Positions 1 through 7,238 of a stretch of DNA of 26,480 bases are shown piece by piece. This DNA is from CAZZCU01 sp964652825 (GTDB taxonomy: Bacteria; Bdellovibrionota_B; Oligoflexia; Oligoflexales; CAZZCU01), in the NCBI GenBank assembly GCA_964652825.1, contig CAZZCU010000030.1:1-26480 (forward strand). The letters are read 5' to 3'. Within the stretch, counting starts at the first letter, position 1; every line of letters begins with the position of its first letter. The notes under the pieces were generated by a model. It saw only the letters and a list, made by a program, of their open reading frames with translations, had not been told where the DNA came from and ran no database searches. Position numbers and translations under genes: made by a program.

Positions 1-1188
1 CCTATCTATGTTGATCGCCAGGGCGTTATCAATGTCTTATATCAATACTGCTCTGACATCGCCCAGCAGCGGGAATTACAACCCGCCCCTATTCACGGCA
101 CGTTCCAGGTGACGCCGGCGCTGAGCGCGCGGTTTCACTTCTGGCGTCGTATTTATTCACTGTGGTCAAGCGAGCAGTATGTATTACATGTCGGCGAATA
201 TCCCGAAGTTGTTCTGGAGATTGCAGATGCTTCACAAGCCGGCATGGAATACACCGCCCGTGACAAAGAACGCATGGTGAAGCTCATGATGAAAGAACAT
301 CGGCGCGATTATCGCCAGATGTTGTATAAGCTGCATCAACAACGCAAGAAAGATCCGAATGAATTGGCGCCGGCATTGCAGCGTATCGCCAAATTAATGG
401 CGCATATTCCTGACAGCGATAAGTACCTCACAGCGGCTGGCTCGATTCGCTTGCAGCGCGGGCAACGCGACTTTATCGCCAGCGGCTTATCGGTGTCCAC
501 ACGCTATCTCCCAGCCATTCGCGAGGAATTTATCCGCGAAAACGTACCGGTTGAACTATCTAACCTGGCGTTTATTGAATCATCGTTCAACGTCCACGCG
601 TATTCCAAAGTCGGTGCGGCCGGCGTTTACCAAATCATGCCCGCCACCGGCAGACAATACATGAAAGTCACCGATAATATCGATGAGCGCCGCGATCCGA
701 TTAAATCAGCGCGGGCCGCCGCCAAACTCCTGAAATTATATTATGGCCTGACCGGCAACTGGCCGTTGGCGATCACTGCGTACAATCACGGCGTCGGTGG
801 TATTAAACAGGCGGTTCGCAGTACCGGCAGCTCTAATATCGATGACCTGGTCGAGAAGTATCAGGGCCGGGCTTTTGGTTTTGCCTCCAAGAATTTTTAT
901 TCCGGATTTTTAGCGATTCTCGCCACCCTGGAAAACGCTAAAGCCGTCTTCCCCGAAGTCGTTTTGCAAGAACCTTTACGCTTTCAGGCGATACGCCTGC
1001 CCAAAGAAATGACCATCCAACAGGTTCAACGTAACTACAATATCAGCCGCGAGACTGTCGCGATCTTTAATCCCGATATCTCACGCAGCTATCTGCGACA
1101 AAACGGTCTGTTGCCACGTAGGTATGAATTGAAGATTCCCGTCACCGAAGAGTATAAGTTCGACGCCAAGCTCATGCCCAATCAGTGA
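1..1188 (+). CDS. Lytic murein transglycosylase (MltD/SLT-like, GH23), 5' end outside window
   Basis: The reading frame is open from the first base of the window, so the gene begins upstream; the GTG at 109 is internal. The protein should cleave peptidoglycan glycan strands in the periplasm with formation of anhydro-muramic ends. The SLT fold is visible: the catalytic Glu is encoded at 577-579 in the motif LAFIESSFN, followed by GAAGVYQIMPATGR and the AYNHGVGG motif. The C-terminus (about the last 55 residues) resembles a single LysM-like wall-binding repeat (IQQVQRNYNISRETVAIFNP). The signal peptide, if present, lies outside the window. The gene converges on the reductase gene with a 1-nt gap, so there is no room for a terminator between them. 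Family assignment is confident; the exact subfamily is not. Confidence 0.9.
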   Translation, partial: PIYVDRQGVINVLYQYCSDIAQQRELQPAPIHGTFQVTPALSARFHFWRRIYSLWSSEQYVLHVGEYPEVVLEIADASQAGMEYTARDKERMVKLMMKEHRRDYRQMLYKLHQQRKKDPNELAPALQRIAKLMAHIPDSDKYLTAAGSIRLQRGQRDFIASGLSVSTRYLPAIREEFIRENVPVELSNLAFIESSFNVHAYSKVGAAGVYQIMPATGRQYMKVTDNIDERRDPIKSARAAAKLLKLYYGLTGNWPLAITAYNHGVGGIKQAVRSTGSSNIDDLVEKYQGRAFGFASKNFYSGFLAILATLENAKAVFPEVVLQEPLRFQAIRLPKEMTIQQVQRNYNISRETVAIFNPDISRSYLRQNGLLPRRYELKIPVTEEYKFDAKLMPNQ

Positions 1189-1189
1189 T

Positions 1190-2338
1190 TCAGGCGGAGT
1201 AGTATAAATACTCCAGCAGCGGCGGCTTGCGTCCCCAGCGACTTTCAATGCAATACTTCAGCACTTTGGCTTTGTATTCCGGCCAACTGGGCCGTTGCAC
1301 GCCTAGCTTGATAAGCAATTGCATGGTGCGCTCGCAATTAAACGAAACGCCGGTACCTTTCAGGTAGTCATCATAAGTCGCGGCCAACTCGACCGCACGC
1401 CACATATCCTCGGAAAAGAAACGTCGCAGCGGCGTATAACGAATCGTATGAAACACCCAGAATGGAATAATCGGACGCGGCTTGATCTGAGTAAAGCGAT
1501 AAGCATCACGTAAAAATTCACCAATCCGGACTTCCGCGCCTTTGCCAGCGGTAATATGAAACGTATGCTGCAATGCTTCATCGGTCTGCATCAAGGCAAC
1601 AATAGCGTCAGCAACGAAATCGATCGGCACCACGTCCAGGGTGGCCTTGGGATCACAGGGAATAAACGGCAAAATATTCTTCGACAACAAACGTAGCGGC
1701 CAATACAAAACCTTGAAGTGCGGCGTATAACCACTGCGCGAATCGCCAACCACAATCGATGGGCGGTGAATCACCACGGGGAAACGATGCATATAACCGC
1801 GCACCATGATTTCAGCTTCAAACTTGGTGCGTTCATAATTGTTCGCAAATTCCTGCCCACGATCGAGTTCACTTTCCGTGACCTCGCCGCTTTTGGTACC
1901 AGCAACGAATGCCGTCGATACATAATCAAAGCGGCGGAAATCGCCATTAGCGCAACACTCGTCCGCCAGATCGATCACCTGCTTGGTGCCTTCAACATTG
2001 TAACGTCGCGATTCATCGAGCGGCGCGCCAAAATCCGTGCTCGCGCCAACATGTAAAATCTGATTCAGTGATTGCGCTAGTTCCGAGCGCAGTGGTGCCG
2101 GAATACCTAGACCCGGTTCGGTCAAATCACCAGGCACAACCACCAAACGCGTCATCAACTCCGGTGCTTTATCGGGCCCAAAAATTTTGCGCACCAATGC
2201 CTCTAAACGTTGCTGCGGCGTTTGTTTATGATTACCGCGCATCAATACATATATTTTCTTGTATTTCTCTGACAAACCGATACGGGCTAACACCGCGCTG
2301 CCAAGAAATCCGCTACCACCCGTGATAAAAATATTCAT
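1190..2338 (-). CDS. Thioester-reductase-like NAD(P)-dependent SDR protein
   Basis: A 382-aa extended SDR protein of the male-sterility/thioester-reductase type (NAD-binding 4). It shows the N-terminal dinucleotide motif GGSGFLG (residues 7-13), the LHVGASTDF segment, and the YxxxK pair Y168/K172 in NNYERTKFEAE. Known members reduce acyl thioesters on carrier proteins to aldehydes or alcohols, or modify lipid-linked substrates. It is the last gene of the ACP-KS-KS-like operon and starts directly after the preceding TAA stop, with GGGAG upstream of the ATG. That context points to reductive release of an ACP-bound chain. A plain epimerase or 3-beta-HSD-like role remains possible. There is no membrane segment, so it is probably cytosolic. 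Confidence 0.8.
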   Translation of the reverse strand: MNIFITGGSGFLGSAVLARIGLSEKYKKIYVLMRGNHKQTPQQRLEALVRKIFGPDKAPELMTRLVVVPGDLTEPGLGIPAPLRSELAQSLNQILHVGASTDFGAPLDESRRYNVEGTKQVIDLADECCANGDFRRFDYVSTAFVAGTKSGEVTESELDRGQEFANNYERTKFEAEIMVRGYMHRFPVVIHRPSIVVGDSRSGYTPHFKVLYWPLRLLSKNILPFIPCDPKATLDVVPIDFVADAIVALMQTDEALQHTFHITAGKGAEVRIGEFLRDAYRFTQIKPRPIIPFWVFHTIRYTPLRRFFSEDMWRAVELAATYDDYLKGTGVSFNCERTMQLLIKLGVQRPSWPEYKAKVLKYCIESRWGRKPPLLEYLYYSA

Positions 2339-3535
2339 TTATTTACTACTCCCAGACAACTCGACCAACATGGCACTCGCGTCGCCAAAGTAACTTGAAC
2401 GTACAACGAGACCATAACGACGCGAAGCATCGTAGGTCGTAGCCGATTCTTTCGCCAAAATCCGTCGTGGCACATTGCCACTCTCAGCAATCGCTGCCAT
2501 AAGTGGCAACTCAAGCAAACCACCGGTCTCCATGAGCTGACCAAAAACCAATCCCCCGGCAAGCAACACGCAACCATCAAGCGCCGCCGTAAAGACATCT
2601 CTAACCGCTGACCATTCATGCGTCTCAAGTACGCCGACACCATGCCCACTCATGGCCACTATGCCGATTTGCTGTGGCTCCACGCCGCAATCTTCCAACA
2701 AATCCCTGATACAGGCAGTGATCGTCGCCGCATTCGCGCCCTGAAAATCAGGGCCAGCAGCCAAGCTGCGTACTTTCGTGCCGATATAACCCAAATGAAT
2801 GCGAGCATTGCGCTGCAGTGCCGCCTCACGACTCTCCATAGCCAAAAACACCGAGCCGGTCGCAAAGCGATTATCATCGGCAGGCATCCAGCCGTTCTCG
2901 CGCAGCATCGCCACCGTCACCGGATCAGAATGCTGTGCATAACCCCCAGCAACAGCTACATCAAGACGCCCGCGCCGCAATTGTCGCGCCGCCATCATCA
3001 CCGCAATATGCCCGCTCAATTCACCGGAGGTATAATTGGAATTCGGGCCGCGCGCGTCCAACACCATCGCACCATAACAGAGTACGTTGTTCGGCAAGCC
3101 CATCAGCAATGTGGTCGGCTTGGAACCCATACAGGTCGTACCGAAGGAACGCTCCACGTATACACCATCAATATTTTTCGTTTGCTCGATAGCATCGACA
3201 TAATAATGATTATCCGTACTATTGGATTGCGGGGCACCGACATACATACCGATCCGTTCCGGTGCTACGCCAGCTTCGGCGATCTTGGCGTGTTTGCGAC
3301 AATCTTCGATCGCCGCCAAGCCAACCGCATCCCGCCGCGACAATGCTTTCATCATGCGTTTGTCACTCAAAAATTTTTGCGGTACGAAATCCTCAATGCG
3401 CAAATCATAACGCGCGATCGCGTCAGCCTCCGCCTTGACGGCGGCATTCAGATTCTCGATACCGTAGCTACCAGGAACAACGGCGCCAAAACCAGTAACG
3501 ACAATATTTGCATTTATTGTGCTGTTGTCGCTCAT
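2339..3535 (-). CDS. Beta-ketoacyl synthase-like protein lacking catalytic Cys (chain-length-factor-like)
   Basis: A 398-aa thiolase-fold KS homologue. Ungapped alignment to the KS family between GPNS (residues 163-166) and VAGG puts Glu172 (TSGELSG) where the acyl-accepting Cys should be. The first catalytic His is kept (H298 in SGHGVG), but the second is replaced by Gln333 (FGQLMETGG). The C-terminal NSFGFGG loop is also degraded (RSSYFGDAS). The pairing with a complete KS just upstream, translationally coupled by an ATGA overlap at 3532-3535, is the arrangement of KS-alpha/KS-beta (chain length factor) in type II polyketide synthases; known chain length factors usually carry Gln at the Cys position. 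I infer a non-condensing partner that shapes the pocket, or possibly a decarboxylase. It probably forms a heterodimer with its neighbour. Confidence 0.82.
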   Translation of the reverse strand: MSDNSTINANIVVTGFGAVVPGSYGIENLNAAVKAEADAIARYDLRIEDFVPQKFLSDKRMMKALSRRDAVGLAAIEDCRKHAKIAEAGVAPERIGMYVGAPQSNSTDNHYYVDAIEQTKNIDGVYVERSFGTTCMGSKPTTLLMGLPNNVLCYGAMVLDARGPNSNYTSGELSGHIAVMMAARQLRRGRLDVAVAGGYAQHSDPVTVAMLRENGWMPADDNRFATGSVFLAMESREAALQRNARIHLGYIGTKVRSLAAGPDFQGANAATITACIRDLLEDCGVEPQQIGIVAMSGHGVGVLETHEWSAVRDVFTAALDGCVLLAGGLVFGQLMETGGLLELPLMAAIAESGNVPRRILAKESATTYDASRRYGLVVRSSYFGDASAMLVELSGSSK

Positions 3536-4773
3536 GCTTCGTACCTCTTGGCGATCAAGGCGGTATTGGAACCACCAAAACCGACGGAATTTGACAGCGC
3601 ATACTCCATCTCAATCGGTGTCGCGACCTTAGGAGTCAGACGTATCCGACAATCAATATCCTGTGTGCCGACATTGACAGTTGGTGGCAACACCTGCTCG
3701 CGCAAAGCCTGAACACAGAAAGCGAACTCCATCGCTCCCGCCGCCGAGATCAAATGACCGGTGACGCTTTTCGTGGAACTCACCGCCGCCGCGGCGCCAA
3801 AGACTTGATTAATCGCCAATGCTTCGACGCGATCATTCAGCAATGTCGATGTTCCATGCGCATTCACATAACCAACTTGTTCCGGCGCTATACCAGCATC
3901 TTCAACCGCCATCCGCATGGCTTCGATCGGACCGCGCCCTTCGGGGTGCAAATCAGTAATGCGATATGCCGACTCGGTAACACCATAGCCAACAACTTCA
4001 CCCAAAATCAGCGCACCGCGACGCTTGGCGTGCTCGTATTCCTCAAACACCAACATGCAAGCGCCCTCTCCCAACACAAAACCATTACGACCTTCATCAA
4101 AAGGTCGCGAGGCCGTGGTTGGATCATCATTACGTGTCGATAAGGCACCCAGCAGACAAAAACCAGCGACATGGAACGGGTTCACCATGGAATCCGCGCC
4201 GCCCGTGAGCACGACATCATGCTCCCCCGAGGCAATCAATTCATAAGCATCACCCAGCGATTGGCCGGAAGACGCACACGCGGTGTGCACCGTGAACACA
4301 CCGCCCTCGGCGTTCGCCATGCGACCAACGATCGCGCTCAACACCTGCGGGTAGTATTTCATATGAGTTTTGATCGCCGGATGATCATATTTTTGACCGC
4401 AATAAACGTCGCTATACCAGGTAAAATCTGGACTACCCATACCGACGCCAATACAAACCGCGGTTCTTCGCGCTTCGGCGTTTTGCTCGGGCCAGCCCGC
4501 CTGCTTCAAAGCTTCGCTTGCCGCCTGCACACCAAAGGCGCCAAAATTGGTGATCAAGGCGCGCTCGTGTTCGTTGACCAAAGTCTGATCAAAGACAAAG
4601 TCATCCGATACCTGATAGGCAATATGGCTCGGGAACTCACGCGCATCAAACCGCGTGATCGCTCCCGCGCGCACTTTACCCGTCAGAATGCCAGCCCACG
4701 TCTCGGACAAATTATGCCCGACGGGTGAGACGGCTCCCATTCCAGTTATGACAACTCGGCGCTTTGTGTTCAT
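3532..4773 (-). CDS. Beta-ketoacyl-ACP synthase (FabF/KS-alpha-like)
   Basis: A 413-aa KAS II-type condensing enzyme with an intact triad: Cys166 in TACASS, His306 in NAHGTSTLLND, His340 in VTGHLISAAGA, plus the NSVGFGGSNTAL glycine loop near the C-terminus. It should condense an acyl chain with malonyl-ACP, releasing CO2. AAGGAG lies 8 nt before the ATG, supporting this start. It follows the ACP gene by 26 nt and overlaps the KS-like gene by 4 nt. Because it sits with its own ACP, a Cys-less partner and a reductase, it is more likely a dedicated secondary-lipid or polyketide enzyme than housekeeping FabF. Confidence 0.92.
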   Translation of the reverse strand: MNTKRRVVITGMGAVSPVGHNLSETWAGILTGKVRAGAITRFDAREFPSHIAYQVSDDFVFDQTLVNEHERALITNFGAFGVQAASEALKQAGWPEQNAEARRTAVCIGVGMGSPDFTWYSDVYCGQKYDHPAIKTHMKYYPQVLSAIVGRMANAEGGVFTVHTACASSGQSLGDAYELIASGEHDVVLTGGADSMVNPFHVAGFCLLGALSTRNDDPTTASRPFDEGRNGFVLGEGACMLVFEEYEHAKRRGALILGEVVGYGVTESAYRITDLHPEGRGPIEAMRMAVEDAGIAPEQVGYVNAHGTSTLLNDRVEALAINQVFGAAAAVSSTKSVTGHLISAAGAMEFAFCVQALREQVLPPTVNVGTQDIDCRIRLTPKVATPIEMEYALSNSVGFGGSNTALIAKRYEA

Positions 4774-4799
4774 ACACTTCGCTCCTTAGGTCGAACTCC

Positions 4800-5231
4800 T
4801 TAAGTAGGAGAAACAACCTGTTCTCCAGCACCGATCGACAAACCTTCTTCGGTCGACGCGGAGGTCAATTGCTCGCGAACAAGACGATCAAAAGTCGCAA
4901 CCGTGAACAAGCTGGGAAGCTCGCGGATATTCAAACCTGGCTTGAAGTCTTCGGCTTTAATTTCCGGCATCATTTTGCGCAGACGCTCAAGACCTTTGGC
5001 CTGCAGAACGCCATTGACGGCGAATTCGTCATCGGTCAACCCACCACGCGCGCGTTTTTCGATATCGCCACGCGGCAACTTCACCGAGAATTCTTTTTCC
5101 AAACGAAAGATAATGTCGAGAAAATCGATGCTCTCCGCACCCAAATCCCGCACAAGATTGGCATCACGTGTCACTTCCTCGACTTCGAGGTAAAGAGCGT
5201 CCGCGATAATGACCTGAATACGTTCTAACAT
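4800..5231 (-). CDS. Acyl carrier protein with C-terminal extension
   Basis: A 143-aa protein starting at the ATG at 5229-5231, preceded by GGAGG with a 9-nt spacer; longer upstream frames have no such site. Residues 1-75 form an ACP domain with the phosphopantetheine Ser in DLGAESIDFLDI. Ordinary ACPs are about 80 aa; this one has about 65 extra residues (containing KMMPEIKAEDFKPG and TVATFDRLVREQ), which may form a second helical unit or docking segment. It is the first gene of the operon that continues with KS, KS-like and reductase genes, and it lies downstream of a sigma-54 promoter. It would carry the growing chain for those enzymes. Confidence 0.88.
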   Translation of the reverse strand: MLERIQVIIADALYLEVEEVTRDANLVRDLGAESIDFLDIIFRLEKEFSVKLPRGDIEKRARGGLTDDEFAVNGVLQAKGLERLRKMMPEIKAEDFKPGLNIRELPSLFTVATFDRLVREQLTSASTEEGLSIGAGEQVVSPT

Positions 5232-5287
5232 GATGTGAATCCTCCAATTACAGTGACCTGTCATGATGGTATAAGTCACTTTCCTAA

Positions 5288-5304
5288 AGCAGCGACCATG
5301 CCAA
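5288..5304 (-). promoter_or_regulatory. Sigma-54 promoter of the ACP-KS operon
   Basis: On the minus strand the sequence reads TTGGCATGGTCGCTGCT, matching the -24/-12 consensus YTGGCACGRNNNTTGCW. The invariant GG (5302-5301) and GC (5290-5289) have the exact 10-nt spacing; C6 and the first T of TTGC deviate. The expected transcription start is near 5278, giving a leader of about 47 nt before the ACP ATG with its GGAGG. A sigma-54 activator with GAFTGA is encoded 2 kb away, which makes the call coherent. Confidence 0.7.
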
Positions 5305-5357
5305 ATGCTTAACCGACTGGAATGATTCGGCTCCCTAAAAAGCCCGCGATAAAAAAA

Positions 5358-5371
5358 TGCCAGAACTGGCA
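5358..5371. promoter_or_regulatory. Dyad TGCCA-N4-TGGCA, copy 1 (putative enhancer site)
   Basis: The sequence TGCCAGAACTGGCA has perfect 6-bp arms around AA. Its centre lies about 86 bp upstream of the predicted sigma-54 start of the ACP operon, within the usual range for activator sites. The binding protein is inferred. Confidence 0.55.
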
Positions 5372-5437
5372 GTGCTGGGAATGACAAAACTTCAATTGCT
5401 CTAACTATTGTAAATAATAACAAATGGTTATATTAAT

Positions 5438-5451
5438 TGCCAGAAATGGCA
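5438..5451. promoter_or_regulatory. Dyad TGCCA-N4-TGGCA, copy 2 (putative enhancer site)
   Basis: The sequence TGCCAGAAATGGCA differs from copy 1 by one base and keeps both 5-bp arms. It lies 80 bp from copy 1, start to start, about 166 bp upstream of the predicted ACP-operon start. Confidence 0.55.
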
Positions 5452-5481
5452 GGGACCCCCTGGCTCTCTGCGGTAATTTGC

Positions 5482-5495
5482 TGCCAATTATGGCA
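5482..5495. promoter_or_regulatory. Dyad TGCCA-N4-TGGCA, copy 3 (putative enhancer site)
   Basis: The sequence TGCCAATTATGGCA has both 5-bp arms and a different spacer from copies 1 and 2, so conservation is confined to the arms, as expected of a dimer operator. It lies 44 bp from copy 2 and 70 bp upstream of the kinase start, so it could also act on the kinase operon. Confidence 0.55.
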
Positions 5496-5564
5496 GGCTG
5501 TGCTATAGATGCCTTGAGCATCAAGACAGTAACGCCTTTAGTATATAGATATGAAAGTTTTGGG

Positions 5565-7217
5565 ATGACCGAACTAACCAACGACTTGATAGCTAATAGC
5601 GCTCTCATTGATGAGCGCTACGAACTACGTCAATTTGTTGGTCAAGGCAACATGGGCGCCGTCTATCGCGCCCATGACAAAGAATTAGGCCGCACAGTCG
5701 CACTAAAATGCATCCTTAATGTGTCGCGGCAAAATGCCCGTGAATTCGCCATTAAAGAAGCCCGCACGCTGGCATCCTTAAGTCATCCTAACATTGTGCA
5801 GGTGTACGACGTTCTCTCCATTGATGAACAGGTATGGATTGTCACCGAATGGCTGGAAGGACGCACACTAGAGAGCGGCGATCTGCCGATCAATCCGACA
5901 GCCGTGGCCGCGATCATGACGCAATTGTTCGCCGCCCTCTCCGCCGCTCATCAAGCCGGCATCTATCACCGCGACATCAAACCATCCAATCTCATGATTC
6001 TCAAAACTGGACGCCTGGTATTGCTCGATTTTGGCGTGGCTTTCGCGCCCGGCGAATCCAGCGGCCAGACGATGGCCGGCTCGCTGCGTTACACGGATCC
6101 ACGCATTTTAGAAGGCATACCTCCTGATGCATGGTCGGATTTATTCTCTGCCGCTTTAGTGCAACTGGAACTTATGACCGGCGAAAAAGTACTGCCTGAT
6201 CTGGCCCCACTGCCCTTGTATCGCCATATCACCGATCATCTTAACGAACGTGTCGCGACGCTTTGTGATGGTTTGTACCCGCCGCTGGTCGAGACCGCCA
6301 TCATGCTCTGCAAGCGCCCGACGCTGCAAAATAGCAACAACGCCGGCGCATTCGCTCACTCTTTGGCGGTAAAGGCCCTGGCGACTTTGCGTAGTTTGAC
6401 ACCGCTCTCCCCGGAAATGTATCTCAGCGAATGGTTGACCAATCGCGAACAATACGACGCGGCCGCGCGCGAGCTGTTGACTGAAATTGCGACGGCGGCC
6501 GCACAAAACGCCGCCCTCTCACCAACCGAAAAAACCCGCTGGATTGCATACTGCATGCAGAATCAATATCAATTCCCCGACAAGAAGATGAAAACCACTC
6601 GGAGCGGGTCTACCAACAGCGCGACCGCCAAGTCACGTTATGACTCCATGTACGTGGATCGCCTGCGCCGTAATTTAATGTTTGGCGCACCGGTCATCGC
6701 CGGCCTGGTCATTATCTGGACGCATATTCTTAACAATGATGCGCCGCCACCGCTGGCGACTTCGGCAAGCATGACCAGCGCGCACGATACCGACGGCGGC
6801 ACACAGCAGGGCACGCCGATCTTTGTCAGCGCCAACGCCTGGGCGGATGTCAGCATCGATGGCGTGATTGTCGGTCGCCTGCCCACGGCAGAAGCATTCG
6901 TGGTTGCTCCAGGCAAAAGAAATTTACGTTTGGAAAGTCCTTATATCGAACCATTGGATGTTGAGATCGATGTCATCAAAGGTCAGGAGAATAAATTCCG
7001 CTTTAATCTGAAACCAAAAGTAACTTTAGTGGAATTACAACTGAATGCCACCGGTGAATTGTTTATCGACGGCACCAGTCACGGTATCGTTCGTAGTCGC
7101 GAACTACCGTTGACCATGGGTAAGCACGAAGTATGGGTGAAACGCCAGAATCGCATCGTCGCGCGCAAAGAACTAACGATCGGACCCGACTCCAGTCGAC
7201 AGATCAAGGTTGAATAG
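5565..7217 (+). CDS. Membrane Ser/Thr protein kinase with C-terminal PEGA repeats
   Basis: I start at the ATG at 5565 (550 aa) because the upstream extension lacks kinase-like sequence and runs through the operator region. The Hanks kinase domain (residues 19-260) has the P-loop GQGNMGAV, ATP-binding Lys48, Glu65, HRDIKPSN with Asp137 and Asn142, and DFG with Asp155; all key residues are present. The APE motif is altered to DPR in RYTDPRILEG. One membrane span lies near residues 371-390 (PVIAGLVIIWTHIL), followed by an outside part of two PEGA-like repeats (about 421-550; WADVSIDGVIVG and GELFIDGTSHG). It therefore probably senses an envelope signal and phosphorylates cytosolic targets. The sigma-54 activator gene follows 21 bp later, making that protein the obvious candidate substrate or partner. 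Confidence 0.9.
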   Translation: MTELTNDLIANSALIDERYELRQFVGQGNMGAVYRAHDKELGRTVALKCILNVSRQNAREFAIKEARTLASLSHPNIVQVYDVLSIDEQVWIVTEWLEGRTLESGDLPINPTAVAAIMTQLFAALSAAHQAGIYHRDIKPSNLMILKTGRLVLLDFGVAFAPGESSGQTMAGSLRYTDPRILEGIPPDAWSDLFSAALVQLELMTGEKVLPDLAPLPLYRHITDHLNERVATLCDGLYPPLVETAIMLCKRPTLQNSNNAGAFAHSLAVKALATLRSLTPLSPEMYLSEWLTNREQYDAAARELLTEIATAAAQNAALSPTEKTRWIAYCMQNQYQFPDKKMKTTRSGSTNSATAKSRYDSMYVDRLRRNLMFGAPVIAGLVIIWTHILNNDAPPPLATSASMTSAHDTDGGTQQGTPIFVSANAWADVSIDGVIVGRLPTAEAFVVAPGKRNLRLESPYIEPLDVEIDVIKGQENKFRFNLKPKVTLVELQLNATGELFIDGTSHGIVRSRELPLTMGKHEVWVKRQNRIVARKELTIGPDSSRQIKVE

Positions 7218-7238
7218 GCGCGGGAGTGAAAGAACAAA

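Larger units (their letters stand above)
5232..5564. other. Divergent control region between ACP operon and kinase operon
   Basis: These 333 non-coding bases separate the ACP start (5231, minus) from the kinase start (5565, plus). They hold one sigma-54 promoter for the ACP side (5288-5304), three TGCCA-N4-TGGCA dyads (listed separately), and in the ACP leader an AGTGAC/GTCACT inverted repeat (5252-5257 and 5275-5280). I found no convincing sigma-54 or sigma-70 promoter for the kinase side; AT-rich DNA around 5400-5437 is a possible site. Confidence 0.75.

Noticed and set aside
2618..3712. Long plus-strand ORF (364 aa) opposite the KS genes
   Set aside because: It is antisense to two well-supported condensing-enzyme genes, its protein has no recognisable motif, and its composition is typical of a shadow frame.
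5424..5441. Possible sigma-54 promoter for the kinase operon (TGGTTATATTAATTGCC)
   Set aside because: The GG to GC spacing is 11 rather than the strictly required 10 nt, and the GC falls inside dyad copy 2.
5424..5564. N-terminal extension of the kinase from an upstream start at 5424
   Set aside because: The extension covers dyads 2 and 3, has no kinase-like sequence, and the ATG at 5565 lies a normal distance (about 20 residues) before the P-loop.
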